13,282 nucleotides of DNA from Phycisphaerae bacterium (GTDB lineage Bacteria > Planctomycetota > Phycisphaerae > UBA1845 > UTPLA1): NCBI GenBank assembly GCA_016935885.1, contig JAFGQA010000082.1:1-13282 (forward strand), given 5' to 3'. Shown one piece after another: positions 5,832 to 12,861 of the stretch. The notes under the pieces are model-generated. The model saw nothing but the letters and a program-made list of their open reading frames with translations, was not told the DNA's origin and ran no database searches. Made by a program: the position numbers and the translations under genes. How positions within the stretch are numbered: position 1 is the stretch's first letter; the number at the start of each line of letters is the position of its first letter.

Positions 5832-6611
5832 TCACGCACCCGGCAACGAGAAAAACCACCGTGTATTCATCGCCGTCAAAGCGGCGAATTCCGACAACGC
5901 CATATTCCGCTCCTCCGCGATACACGCCGCTGTATAAACCAACAACGCCGGCTCGTTCGGTCGAATCTGCCGCATCGGCTCTGGCGACAGGAATGGGGCA
6001 TCCGTCTCGATCATCAACTGGTCGGCCGGGATCATCCGAGCCACAGCCCGTAGCTCCTCCGACTTCTTGAACGTCACGGCGCCGGTCAGCGAAATCCAGT
6101 AGCCCCGGGCCAGAATCTCCCGCGCCTCCGCCTCGCTGCCCGTAAAACAGTGAAAGACGACACCGGTCAAACGAGGATACTCCGCCAGGATTGCCATCCC
6201 GTCCCGGTGCGCGTCCCGGCAGTGGATCACGACCGGCTTGCTCGCCTCCGTCGCGATCTCCAACTGCCGGCGGAAGACGCGCTTCTGCGAATCCCTGTCC
6301 GAGTAATCATAATGATAATCGAGCCCCGTCTCGCCCACGGCGACTACGTCGTCCCGCGCGATAATCTCCAGCAGAGCCTCATCCCAGCCGGTGGAAACCT
6401 TGCTCGCCACGTGGGGGTGGACCCCCGCCACAACATGCACGGATGGAAACTCCGCGGACAGCATCAACGCCTCCTCGGCATCGGCCAAGTCTTCCGCCAC
6501 GGTGACGTACTCCGTGACGCCCGCCGCTGTCGCGCGGTCGATCACGGCCCCAACTTGCTCACGCAGGGTTTCATACGTAAGATGGCAATGCGAATCGATC
6601 AGCGTGACCAT
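5832..6611 (-). CDS. tatD: TatD-family metal-dependent deoxyribonuclease
   Basis: A 259-residue TIM-barrel metallohydrolase of the TatD/YcfH family. Family members act as DNA exonucleases/endonucleases and some as D-aminoacyl-tRNA deacylases. Metal ligands are all visible: H8 and H10 in IDSHCH, E94 in VGETGLDYHYD, H130 in VIHCRDAH, H154 in VFHCFTG, and D204 in IETDAPFLSP. Length and start are normal for the family. The usual RGKRNEP segment reads RQIRPNEP here, a small deviation with the NEP intact. It lies 21 bases after yraN and three bases before the ROK kinase on the same strand, so the three are likely co-transcribed. Which substrate it uses is not evident from the sequence. Confidence 0.94.
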   Translation of the reverse strand: MVTLIDSHCHLTYETLREQVGAVIDRATAAGVTEYVTVAEDLADAEEALMLSAEFPSVHVVAGVHPHVASKVSTGWDEALLEIIARDDVVAVGETGLDYHYDYSDRDSQKRVFRRQLEIATEASKPVVIHCRDAHRDGMAILAEYPRLTGVVFHCFTGSEAEAREILARGYWISLTGAVTFKKSEELRAVARMIPADQLMIETDAPFLSPEPMRQIRPNEPALLVYTAACIAEERNMALSEFAALTAMNTRWFFSLPGA

Positions 6612-6632
6612 GGCACACTCGCAACAGGAAGA

Positions 6633-7004
6633 CTATCGCGATGGAACGAACGCGTCGACAATGTGTCGCACACGTGGTTCACCGCCCACCGGCAAGACCA
6701 CGCTCACCGCGTCGAATCGATATGCACAATCCGGCTCGCGATGGTTCGCCAACCACGCCCGCGCGACGCGCTCCAACTGCCGCCGCTTGGCGCATGTAAT
6801 GTTCCCCTCCGGGTCGGTTGACGTGTCATCCCCTCGCGTCTTCACCTCTACGAACACGATGCAACCGTCCTGGTAGCAGACAAGATCGAGCTCGCCCGCG
6901 GGGCAGACGTAGTTCCCCGCCAAGATGCTGTAACCGTGGCGTCGAAGATGCTTCCGGGCAGCCTTCTCACCGGCCTTGCCTAGATTCCTCCTGCCGAAAC
7001 TCAC
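6633..7004 (-). CDS. yraN: YraN/UPF0102-family predicted endonuclease
   Basis: A 123-residue protein of the UPF0102 (YraN) family, which has a Holliday-junction-resolvase-like PD-(D/E)xK nuclease fold and no firmly known role. The catalytic-like pattern is present: GKAGEKAARKHL with E13, then GELDLV (E38, D40), and IVFVEVKTR with E53 and K55. The C-terminus shows the typical KRRQLERVARAWL helix and YRFDAVSV strand. Length is standard. In many bacteria yraN follows rplS and rnhB; here it follows rplS directly, with a 196-bp gene-free gap (7005-7200) in the place where rnhB could be. That gap holds a small hairpin with arms GGATCGC (7056-7062) and GCGATCC (7069-7075). Confidence 0.92.
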   Translation of the reverse strand: MSFGRRNLGKAGEKAARKHLRRHGYSILAGNYVCPAGELDLVCYQDGCIVFVEVKTRGDDTSTDPEGNITCAKRRQLERVARAWLANHREPDCAYRFDAVSVVLPVGGEPRVRHIVDAFVPSR

Positions 7005-7200
7005 CGCTCACCGCCCATCGGCCAAGGCACAGCACGTCCGCCTCGCTGACACTCGGGATCGCGCACGGGCGATCCGCCTCACTGAGCCGTCAACCTCGGG
7101 TCTGTCGGTTGATCGCCCCTCCGTCACGTGGCAGCGTCGGCCGCAGCGCGGGGGCTATCGAGATTGGCGCTTGACCCGCGACATCAGGTCTCATCTTGCA

Positions 7201-7671
7201 CTAGACCGATGCCGGGACTTCCTCTTCCTGCGCCGGTGGAGATGGCGGCGTGGACTTCGCGGGAGTCCCCTGTTCCTCGTCAGGTGGTTGCTTCCGCGCG
7301 GCGCCGCGCGCTTTTGCCGAACTCACGCGACGCTCACGTAGCTTCCTCGCCTTGCCCACGCGATCACGCAGGAAATAGAGCTTGCCGCGACGAACCTTGC
7401 CCCGCCGCTGCACATCGATGCTCACCACACGAGGCGAGTGTATCGGGAAAACACGCTCGACCCCCTCGTTCGCCACGATCCGCCGTACGGTGAACGTCTC
7501 GCTCATTCCCTTGCCGCGACGGGCAATGACCACACCGATGAACGGCTGAACACGCTCCTTGTTGCCCTCGACAATCCGCACGCCAACCGCCACGGTGTCG
7601 CCAATCTCGAACTCCGGGACTTCCTTCCTCTGGTAGGCCGCCTCGACGCCTTCGATGAATCTGTTGCGCAT
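7201..7671 (-). CDS. rplS: 50S ribosomal protein L19
   Basis: Ribosomal protein L19, which sits at the 30S-50S interface. Residues 1-115 are a standard L19: VPEFEIGDTVAVGVRIVEG (18-36), FIGVVIARRGKG (44-55), ETFTVRRI (58-65), GVERVFPIHSP (70-80) and RRGKLYFLRDRVGKARKL (94-111). The start at 7671 gives the usual short N-terminus and has GGAG seven bases before the ATG; the reading frame stays open further upstream through trmD, but that part is not L19. Residues 117-156 are an unusual tail rich in Ala, Pro, Glu and Ser (QPPDEEQGTPAKS, PAQEEEVPASV) and probably disordered. It lies 56 bases after trmD and should be co-transcribed with it. Confidence 0.95.
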   Translation of the reverse strand: MRNRFIEGVEAAYQRKEVPEFEIGDTVAVGVRIVEGNKERVQPFIGVVIARRGKGMSETFTVRRIVANEGVERVFPIHSPRVVSIDVQRRGKVRRGKLYFLRDRVGKARKLRERRVSSAKARGAARKQPPDEEQGTPAKSTPPSPPAQEEEVPASV

Positions 7672-7727
7672 CACTCGTCTCCAAACCTCATCAATCTCGG
7701 CGAGCCTGCCGATCATCTCCAACGATT

Positions 7728-8519
7728 CTATCCGAACAGCAGGTCGGGCCGGCGCTCTCGCGTTCGTTTCAACGACTGCTCCGCACGCCACGCCCTGATC
7801 TTCCCGTGGTCCCCACTCAGCAGGACCTCGGGCACCTCCATCCCCCGAAACACGCGGGGCCGGGTGTATTGCGGGTATTCCAGCAGGCCGGAACCCCTCG
7901 CGGAACCGTCGCCCCCCAAACCGTCGGCCCCCACGAAACCGGAATCTGCGGTACCGCCGCCCCGGCGATCTTGACACGGGCCAAACGCCCGTGCCACGGG
8001 CACCGAAAACGACTCCTCCCCCGCCGAATCCGAACCTCCCAAGACGCCCGGAATCAACCGGACCACCGCATCCACCAAAACCATCGCCGCCGCCTCGCCG
8101 CCCGACAACACGTAGTCGCCAATCGAAATCTCACGTGGCGACAGTCCCAGCCGAATCCGTTCGTCGAATCCTTCGTAGTGGCCGGCAATCAAGGCCAATC
8201 GCTCGCACGCGGACAGTTCCTCCACGATCCGCTGGTTCAGCCGTTCGCCTTGCGGCGTCAGCAAGACACGCGTCGTCCTGCCGTCCCCCTGCTTCTCGAT
8301 CGAATCGACGGCGTCGACGACCGGCTGGCACATCACCACCATGCCCGGCCCGCCGCCGAACGGACGATCGTCCACCTTCTTATGCGGATCCGTCGAATAA
8401 TCCCGTATGTTCTGACACCGGATCGTCACCAGACCCAACTGCTGTGCTCGACCCGGGATACTCGCCGAGAAGAACGGCTCGCAAACCTCCGGAAAAAGCG
8501 TCAGAACATCGATCCGCAT
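7728..8519 (-). CDS. trmD: tRNA (guanine-N1)-methyltransferase TrmD with an insertion at the catalytic linker
   Basis: A homodimeric trefoil-knot methyltransferase that makes m1G37 in tRNAs with S-adenosylmethionine, preventing +1 frameshifts. Family motifs are clear: [11 protein letters not shown] (50-60), LTPQG (87-91), [12 protein letters not shown] (111-122), [13 protein letters not shown] (130-142), R154 in [15 protein letters not shown] (215-221) and PEVLLSGDH (230-238). Residues 173-210 are an extra about 38-residue segment ([12 protein letters not shown] onward, Gly/Ala/Arg-rich) between ESFS and [11 protein letters not shown], exactly in the interdomain linker. In E. coli and H. influenzae TrmD the residue before GLL is the catalytic Asp169; here it is Ser210, and the nearest Asp upstream is D204. 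The insertion encodes a palindromic repeat. The gene lies between rpsP and rplS; rimM is absent. Confidence 0.92.
   Translation of the reverse strand: MRIDVLTLFPEVCEPFFSASIPGRAQQLGLVTIRCQNIRDYSTDPHKKVDDRPFGGGPGMVVMCQPVVDAVDSIEKQGDGRTTRVLLTPQGERLNQRIVEELSACERLALIAGHYEGFDERIRLGLSPREISIGDYVLSGGEAAAMVLVDAVVRLIPGVLGGSDSAGEESFSVPVARAFGPCQDRRGGGTADSGFVGADGLGGDGSARGSGLLEYPQYTRPRVFRGMEVPEVLLSGDHGKIRAWRAEQSLKRTRERRPDLLFG
7975..8001. repeat. Palindromic repeat core inside the trmD reading frame
   Basis: CACGGGC (7975-7981), loop CCAAAC or CAAAC, GCCCGTG (7987-7993), one base, then CACGGGC again (7995-8001). The three arms can pair in two alternative ways. The core equals the hairpin at 4810-4829, and a close variant lies in the MITE-like element at 4530-4549. 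It falls inside the extra segment of TrmD (7890-8003), so a dispersed palindrome has apparently been domesticated as coding sequence. Confidence 0.65.
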
Positions 8520-8629
8520 AACACATCTGCCGCGAGCCTAGCCCCCCGCTGACACGCCTGCGACATAGGCGCCTCGCCTAAGTCGACATCGCCGGGAACG
8601 CGGTGCCAAAAGCGCCTTGGGAGGCACCC

Positions 8630-8923
8630 TTATCCCAACGCGCCCTCGCCAACCGGGCTTGAGGACTCCGTCGGCTGACCGATGTCATGCCTCTTCAGCA
8701 ACGACCTCACCGTCGGCGATACCGTTGCCCCTTGACTTAACCAGTACTCGATTCGGTCCTTCTTCAGAACGGCTTGCTTCTTGGCGTCCTTCTCCAGCGG
8801 ATCGACTATGCCGAGTTCCTCGAGGAATCGGCCCGTCGCTGCCGCTCGCGAATCCGCCGCTCGCAGTCGGAAGAACGCCCGATGACGCCGACCCAATCGT
8901 ACCAGTCTCAAACAGACTGCCAT
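8630..8923 (-). CDS. rpsP: 30S ribosomal protein S16
   Basis: Ribosomal protein S16, needed for 30S assembly. The 97-residue sequence has the family features: a basic first strand (VCLRLVRLGRRHRAFFRL), AADSRAAATGRFLEELGIVDP (22-42; the normal S16 pattern of D-R plus G-E-LG-Y/F-P), then KKDRIEYWLSQGATVSPTV (54-72) and VRSLLKRHDI. The usual tyrosine and phenylalanine positions vary a little (HRAFFRLRAADSR). It is the first gene of the leftward cluster; a 110-bp gap separates it from trmD, with no room for rimM or the KH-domain protein that follow rpsP in many bacteria. ATG 8923 is the only sensible start. Confidence 0.93.
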   Translation of the reverse strand: MAVCLRLVRLGRRHRAFFRLRAADSRAAATGRFLEELGIVDPLEKDAKKQAVLKKDRIEYWLSQGATVSPTVRSLLKRHDIGQPTESSSPVGEGALG

Positions 8924-9013
8924 AAGCTCTTCAACTCCAAATCAGTGATCCATGCGGTGGCGTGCCATCCTCGAGCAACACCGGCCCGGCAGCCAAGCCG
9001 TGCGAAACAATCC

Positions 9014-9041
9014 ATCCTACCATATCCGGCCAGGCCGGCAA
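9014..9041 (-). promoter_or_regulatory. Possible promoter of the rpsP-trmD-rplS cluster
   Basis: On the minus strand TTGCCG (9036-9041) and TAGGAT (9014-9019) are separated by 16 bp. They match the sigma-70 boxes at four and four of six positions. The site would start transcription about 85 bases upstream of rpsP. The match is modest. Confidence 0.3.
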
Positions 9042-9058
9042 CCATCGGTTCGCCGTTT

Positions 9059-9088
9059 TTGCCTCCTTCCTTCCCGGCAGGCTATAAT
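9059..9088 (+). promoter_or_regulatory. Promoter of adenine deaminase
   Basis: A perfect TATAAT at 9083-9088 is preceded, after 18 bp, by TTGCCT at 9059-9064. Transcription would begin near 9095 and give a leader of about 160 bases before the ATG at 9255. The leader (9095-9254) is GC-rich; no known riboswitch such as a purine aptamer was recognised in it. The divergent gap 8924-9254 holds no gene. Confidence 0.5.
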
Positions 9089-9254
9089 CGCCCTGCATCG
9101 GCCGGTCCCCAGGAGCCTATCCCAATAGGGCCCGTGGATCGGGCGTCCCGCCTGTGTGTGTGCATGTCCCACAGGCGTCCCGCACCGAACTGCGCCGCCG
9201 GGACGGCAGTGCCGCGGCCCGTTGACACAGGCGTTGAGCCATGGAGGACCAAAC

Positions 9255-11000
9255 ATGCCCGATAACGACCTGAAAGACCTCATCGACGTGGCCTCCGGCC
9301 GTCGCCCCGCCGACTTGGTCCTCAAAAACGCCCAAATCGTCAACGTCGTCTCCAACGAAATCCACGACGGGGACATCGCCATCGCCGACGACCGGATCGC
9401 CGGCATCGGAAACTACCAGGCCGACAGAACCCTCGATCTGAAAGGACGCTACGTCTGCCCGGGCTTCATCGACGCCCACGTTCACATCGAGTCCTCGCTC
9501 CTGTCCGTACCCGAGTTCGCCCGGGTCGTCGTGGCCCACGGCACCACCACCGTCATCGCCGACCCCCACGAGTTCGCCAACGTCATGGGTACTGAGGGCA
9601 TCTCCTTCATCCTTCGCACGGCGAAGTACGCCCCCATTGACGTCTATGTCATGCTCAGTTCCTGCATCCCTGCCAGTCCGTTTGAAACCGCTGGAACCGA
9701 ACTCGACGCCGAGGACCTCCAGCCGTTCCTCGGCAATCCCTGGGTCCTCGGCCTCGCCGAAATGATGAACTACCCCGGCGTCATCGCGGGCAACGAAGAC
9801 GCCCTCCATAAGATCATCATGTCGAAGAATCGCATCGTCGACGGCCACGCGCCTGGCCTTACCGGCCGCGACCTCTCCGCGTATGCCGCGGCAGGCATCA
9901 TGAGCGACCACGAGTGCATCACGCCCGAAGAGGCCGCCGAGAAACTGCGCCAAGGCCTTCACATCATGATCCGCGAGGGTTCGCAAGCCAGGAACCTCAA
10001 GGCGCTACTCCCGCTTGTCACACCCACCACCGCCGGACGCTTCATGTTTTGTACGGACGACAAGAAGGTCGAGCAACTGCTGGATGAAGGCCAAATCGAC
10101 TACATGGTCCGCACCGCCATCGCTGAAGGCATCGACCCCATCCTCGCCGTCCGTCTCGCCAGTTTCAACGCCGCCCGCTACTTCGGTCTGAACCGCACCG
10201 GCGCCGTCTTGCCGGGCTACCGCGCCGACCTGACCATCCTCGAAGACCTCGATGGGTGCCGCGTGACACAAGTCTTCCGTCGTGGCGAACTCGTCGCCGA
10301 GGACGGCCGATGCATAATGCCCAAGCACGCCGAGGAAGACCGCGCGCCACTGCGCAGCAGCATCGACACACACTGGATCGAACCGCACGATTTCGTCATC
10401 CCCGCGCCAGATGGGTACGCCGACGAGACGGGGCCGAACATCCACGTCATTCACGTTCTCGAAAACCGTCTCGACACCGAACGCTCCGTCGAACGGGCCG
10501 CTGTCCGCAACGGATGTCTCGTCGCCGATCCTGCCCGCGACCTCGCCAAAATGCTCGTTATCGAACGCCATCGCGCCAGCGGCGAGATCGGTCACGGCTT
10601 CGTACGGGGCTTCCAACTCAAGGCAGGCGCCATCGCCTCCAGCGTCGCCCACGACGCCCACAACATCATCGTCGTCGGCGTCAACGACGAAGACATGCTT
10701 GCCGCCGTTGTCCGAATCATCAAGCTCCACGGCGGCTTTGTCGTTGTCCGCAACGGCGATGTCCTCGCCGACGTGCCCCTCCCCATCGCCGGCCTGGTCA
10801 GCGGCGATCCCGCCGAACGCGTCAACGCCCAACTTCACAAACTCACCGCTGCGGCCCACCAACTCGGCTGCCGCCTCGACCACCCCTTCATGGCCCTGTC
10901 ATTCCTCAGCTTGTCGGTCATCGGAAAACTGAAACTAACCAACCAGGGCCTCGTCGACGTGGAGCAGTTCCGCCTTATTCCCCTCATCGCCGACCCCTAG
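9255..11000 (+). CDS. ade: Adenine deaminase
   Basis: A 581-residue amidohydrolase of the bacterial adenine deaminase (Ade/YicP) type, which converts adenine to hypoxanthine and ammonia in purine salvage. Metal-binding motifs are in order: FIDAHVHIESS (71-81; H75, H77), HGTTTVIADPHEFANVMG (95-112), then VDGHAPGL and AGIMSDHECIT, with the FCTDDK motif further on. The later half has NAARYFGLNRTGAVLPGYRA, typical of the amidohydrolase small domain, and the C-terminal ade-specific region with a HDAHNIIVVGVNDEDM segment. Length agrees with the E. coli enzyme. ATG 9255 is chosen because GGAGGA lies six bases before it; the frame is open further upstream without family similarity. Metals are probably Fe or Mn. 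It stands alone, with a divergent promoter shared with the ribosomal cluster. Confidence 0.95.
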   Translation: MPDNDLKDLIDVASGRRPADLVLKNAQIVNVVSNEIHDGDIAIADDRIAGIGNYQADRTLDLKGRYVCPGFIDAHVHIESSLLSVPEFARVVVAHGTTTVIADPHEFANVMGTEGISFILRTAKYAPIDVYVMLSSCIPASPFETAGTELDAEDLQPFLGNPWVLGLAEMMNYPGVIAGNEDALHKIIMSKNRIVDGHAPGLTGRDLSAYAAAGIMSDHECITPEEAAEKLRQGLHIMIREGSQARNLKALLPLVTPTTAGRFMFCTDDKKVEQLLDEGQIDYMVRTAIAEGIDPILAVRLASFNAARYFGLNRTGAVLPGYRADLTILEDLDGCRVTQVFRRGELVAEDGRCIMPKHAEEDRAPLRSSIDTHWIEPHDFVIPAPDGYADETGPNIHVIHVLENRLDTERSVERAAVRNGCLVADPARDLAKMLVIERHRASGEIGHGFVRGFQLKAGAIASSVAHDAHNIIVVGVNDEDMLAAVVRIIKLHGGFVVVRNGDVLADVPLPIAGLVSGDPAERVNAQLHKLTAAAHQLGCRLDHPFMALSFLSLSVIGKLKLTNQGLVDVEQFRLIPLIADP

Positions 11001-11094
11001 CCCCGCCATCGCCAACCGCCTCGCACCATGAAGAAACGCACGTCATGGCTCGCCGTTTGGCAGACCTCTGTGTCACCACTCGTTGATCCACTCA

Positions 11095-11226
11095 GGTCCG
11101 TGACAGTCTACGTGGGTGCCACTGGCAGCTTGCCTGCCAGTGTGTATGCCCCATGCGCTCACCCGAGGAACCGCACGGGCGGACAAGCCGCCCGTGGCCA
11201 GAATGGAATGCCGGCGAAGGTGTCAC
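11095..11226 (-). repeat. Two-hairpin dispersed repeat, copy B (inverted)
   Basis: Reverse-complement counterpart of copy A at 4666-4800. Hairpin arms are perfect here: CACTGGCAG (11120-11128) with CTGCCAGTG (11134-11142), and CACGGGCGG (11174-11182) with CCGCCCGTG (11188-11196). The linker contains GTATGCCCCATGC. It occupies most of the gap 11001-11319 between the convergent genes ade and aat. No other feature or U-tract terminator is seen in that gap, so these hairpins may double as transcript ends for both genes. Confidence 0.75.
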
Positions 11227-11319
11227 GGGCCCGATCCACTCTGCCAGGTCCCGAATGACATCCTCGTCAGCTTGCCCCGGCCCGTTCAATCCCCCTCCAG
11301 CGCGTGCCAGCAAAGTCGG

Positions 11320-11904
11320 TCAGCCCCCGTTCACAAGGCGCCGTGGCAGCCTGATCGCCACGGCCAACTGCTCCAGGTACTCCGCCCGCGGGATCTCCAC
11401 CGCCCCGAAGCGACGCAGGTGCTCGGTCATGCACTGGACGTCCAGCAACGCAAACCCGCGATCTCGCATCCGTGTGACCAGCGCCACGAGCGCCACCTTG
11501 CTGGCGTCACGTGCCCGGTGGAACATGCTCTCCCCAAAAAACGCCCCGCCGATGGTAACGCCGTACAGGCCTCCCGCCAGTCTCTCCTCCTGCCATGACT
11601 CCACGCTGTGTGCCAGCCCCAACCGATGCAGGCCGGCGTAGGCCTCCATCATCTCCTCCGAGATCCACGTGCCCTCCGGTCTGTCGCCGCACAACCGCAT
11701 CACCTCCAAAAACGACGTGTCCACGCGAATCTCGAAAAGCCCGCTCCGGTACGTCTGCCACAAGGTCTTCGACGCGTGAAAGGCGTCCAGCGGGATGATC
11801 GCCCGCGGGTCCGGCGAGAACCACTCGATCTCCCCATCCACGTCCATGGGGAAGATCCCTCGGGCGTACGCCGCGACCAGCAACTCAGGCGTCAATTCCG
11901 TCAC
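11320..11904 (-). CDS. aat: Leucyl/phenylalanyl-tRNA--protein transferase
   Basis: Aat transfers Leu or Phe from aminoacyl-tRNA to proteins with N-terminal Arg or Lys, marking them for ClpS/ClpAP degradation (bacterial N-end rule). The family signature is complete: AYARGIFPM, WFSPDPRAIIPLD, a WISEEMMEAYAGLHRLG helix with AHSVESW, LAGGLYGVTIGGAFFGESMF, ASKVALVALV, and LLDVQCMTEHLRRFGA. The D-x-Q in LLDVQ corresponds to Asp186 and Gln188 of E. coli Aat, which take part in catalysis. At 194 residues it is slightly short, mainly at the N-terminus. No ATG is available: GTG 11904 (GGGGG six bases before it) is chosen over TTG 11910. A truncated transposase lies 60 bases upstream on the same strand, so the present promoter may be newly formed. 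Confidence 0.92.
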   Translation of the reverse strand: MTELTPELLVAAYARGIFPMDVDGEIEWFSPDPRAIIPLDAFHASKTLWQTYRSGLFEIRVDTSFLEVMRLCGDRPEGTWISEEMMEAYAGLHRLGLAHSVESWQEERLAGGLYGVTIGGAFFGESMFHRARDASKVALVALVTRMRDRGFALLDVQCMTEHLRRFGAVEIPRAEYLEQLAVAIRLPRRLVNGG

Positions 11905-11964
11905 AGTCAACCCCCGTTTTCACGGGCAATCGCGCGGGATGGCTTGTTTCACAATCCGTTGATA

Positions 11965-12861
11965 CTAACGTATGAAAGGAGAAGCAAGCGCGATGAACGC
12001 AAGTTCAACGGATGGATCGCGTGAACGACCGTCTACCATACCATCCAGACGCCGCCAGCGCCGACGCCCCTCGATCATGCCCTTCAGTTCACAGAAACGC
12101 TCGAAGGGCACACTGATGGTGAATTCGACACCCCAGTCGTGCAAGACCGTGATGATCTCGTCGCTGAAGAAGGCGCTGTCCATGCGGACCTCGATCACCG
12201 CCTGCGGCAGGACCTCGCGAACCGCCTGGATACAGGCCACGATGAACGATCGGGCCCCGTTGGAATCGTGGACATTGCCCGGACGGTGCGGGAAGTCCAA
12301 GACTTGAGCGGTCTGGGCAATCGTGCAAAACAATGGATAGTAACTACGCGCCCCTTTCTTCTTCTTGTTAAACCCCACCGCCGTTCCTTCTGCAAACCGA
12401 CCCGTGGACAGCACCGAGCCGTCAAAGTCCAAGGTCACGCGGACCGGGTTCAAAGCCCTCAAGCGGTCGAAAATCATTTCCCGCAGCAGTAATCGGAGGC
12501 TCTCGATGCTCCTGGCATCGGCACCCTTCAACATCCGGCTGATCGTGGCCACGTCGGGCAGACGTTTCAAGCCCAGGACGCGCTTGACCAAAGGATCATC
12601 GCGGTAATAGAGACTGTGCCGTAATTCCCGATAGCCCAGCAGCACGTGTACGATCAGCTGCAGAAAGACTGCCGCCCGATTGAATACCTTCCCAACTCGC
12701 AGATGGCGAAAACAACGGCTCAGATGTACCTTCAGACCGATGGCCATGAAGAACTGTTGAAACAACACCAGTCCGGCGAAGGAGGTCAAGGATTGGTCCT
12801 CGAATCTCAGTTCCGGGATTCTATGCGCTTTACAGCGGACGGCAGACCTGCCATGCTTCAT
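11965..12861 (-). CDS. IS1380-family transposase, C-terminally truncated
   Basis: A DDE transposase of the IS1380 type. ATG 12861 is chosen since AGAGG lies eight bases upstream; an earlier ATG at 12912 lacks one. Visible motifs (298-residue numbering) are a helical N-terminal half with LLGYRELRHSLYYRDDP (74-90) and LPDVATISRML (101-111), the first catalytic strand VTLDFDGSV with D145/D147, then FNKKKKGARSYYPLF (164-178) and the second catalytic Asp D228 in EVRMDSAFF. Full-length IS1380 transposases are about 430-450 residues as I recall, and the last part with the third acidic residue is missing. After about residue 275 the sequence becomes unrelated (ending IALASPFIR). It should be inactive. 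A 9-bp inverted pair, ATCCGTTGA (11954-11962) and TCAACGGAT (12005-12013), flanks the break. Confidence 0.82.
   Translation of the reverse strand: MKHGRSAVRCKAHRIPELRFEDQSLTSFAGLVLFQQFFMAIGLKVHLSRCFRHLRVGKVFNRAAVFLQLIVHVLLGYRELRHSLYYRDDPLVKRVLGLKRLPDVATISRMLKGADARSIESLRLLLREMIFDRLRALNPVRVTLDFDGSVLSTGRFAEGTAVGFNKKKKGARSYYPLFCTIAQTAQVLDFPHRPGNVHDSNGARSFIVACIQAVREVLPQAVIEVRMDSAFFSDEIITVLHDWGVEFTISVPFERFCELKGMIEGRRRWRRLDGMVDGRSRDPSVELAFIALASPFIR

Noticed and set aside
4794..6053. A 419-codon plus-strand open frame opposite the ROK and tatD genes
   Set aside because: It is antisense to two well-supported genes. Its product is dominated by Arg, His, Pro and Asp without any recognisable motif, as expected of the reverse strand of GC-rich coding DNA.
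7672..7977. An N-terminal extension of L19 reaching into trmD
   Set aside because: The frame is open, but the extension is not L19-like and overlaps trmD. The ATG at 7671 has a good ribosome-binding site and gives the normal L19 start.
9095..9254. A purine riboswitch in the long leader of adenine deaminase
   Set aside because: The leader is GC-rich and I see none of the conserved purine-aptamer core; nothing supports a riboswitch beyond the gene's function.
9117..10883. Two long minus-strand open frames (about 290 codons each) opposite adenine deaminase
   Set aside because: They are mirror frames of a clear enzyme gene, rich in Gly, Val, Asp and Ala, and match no family.
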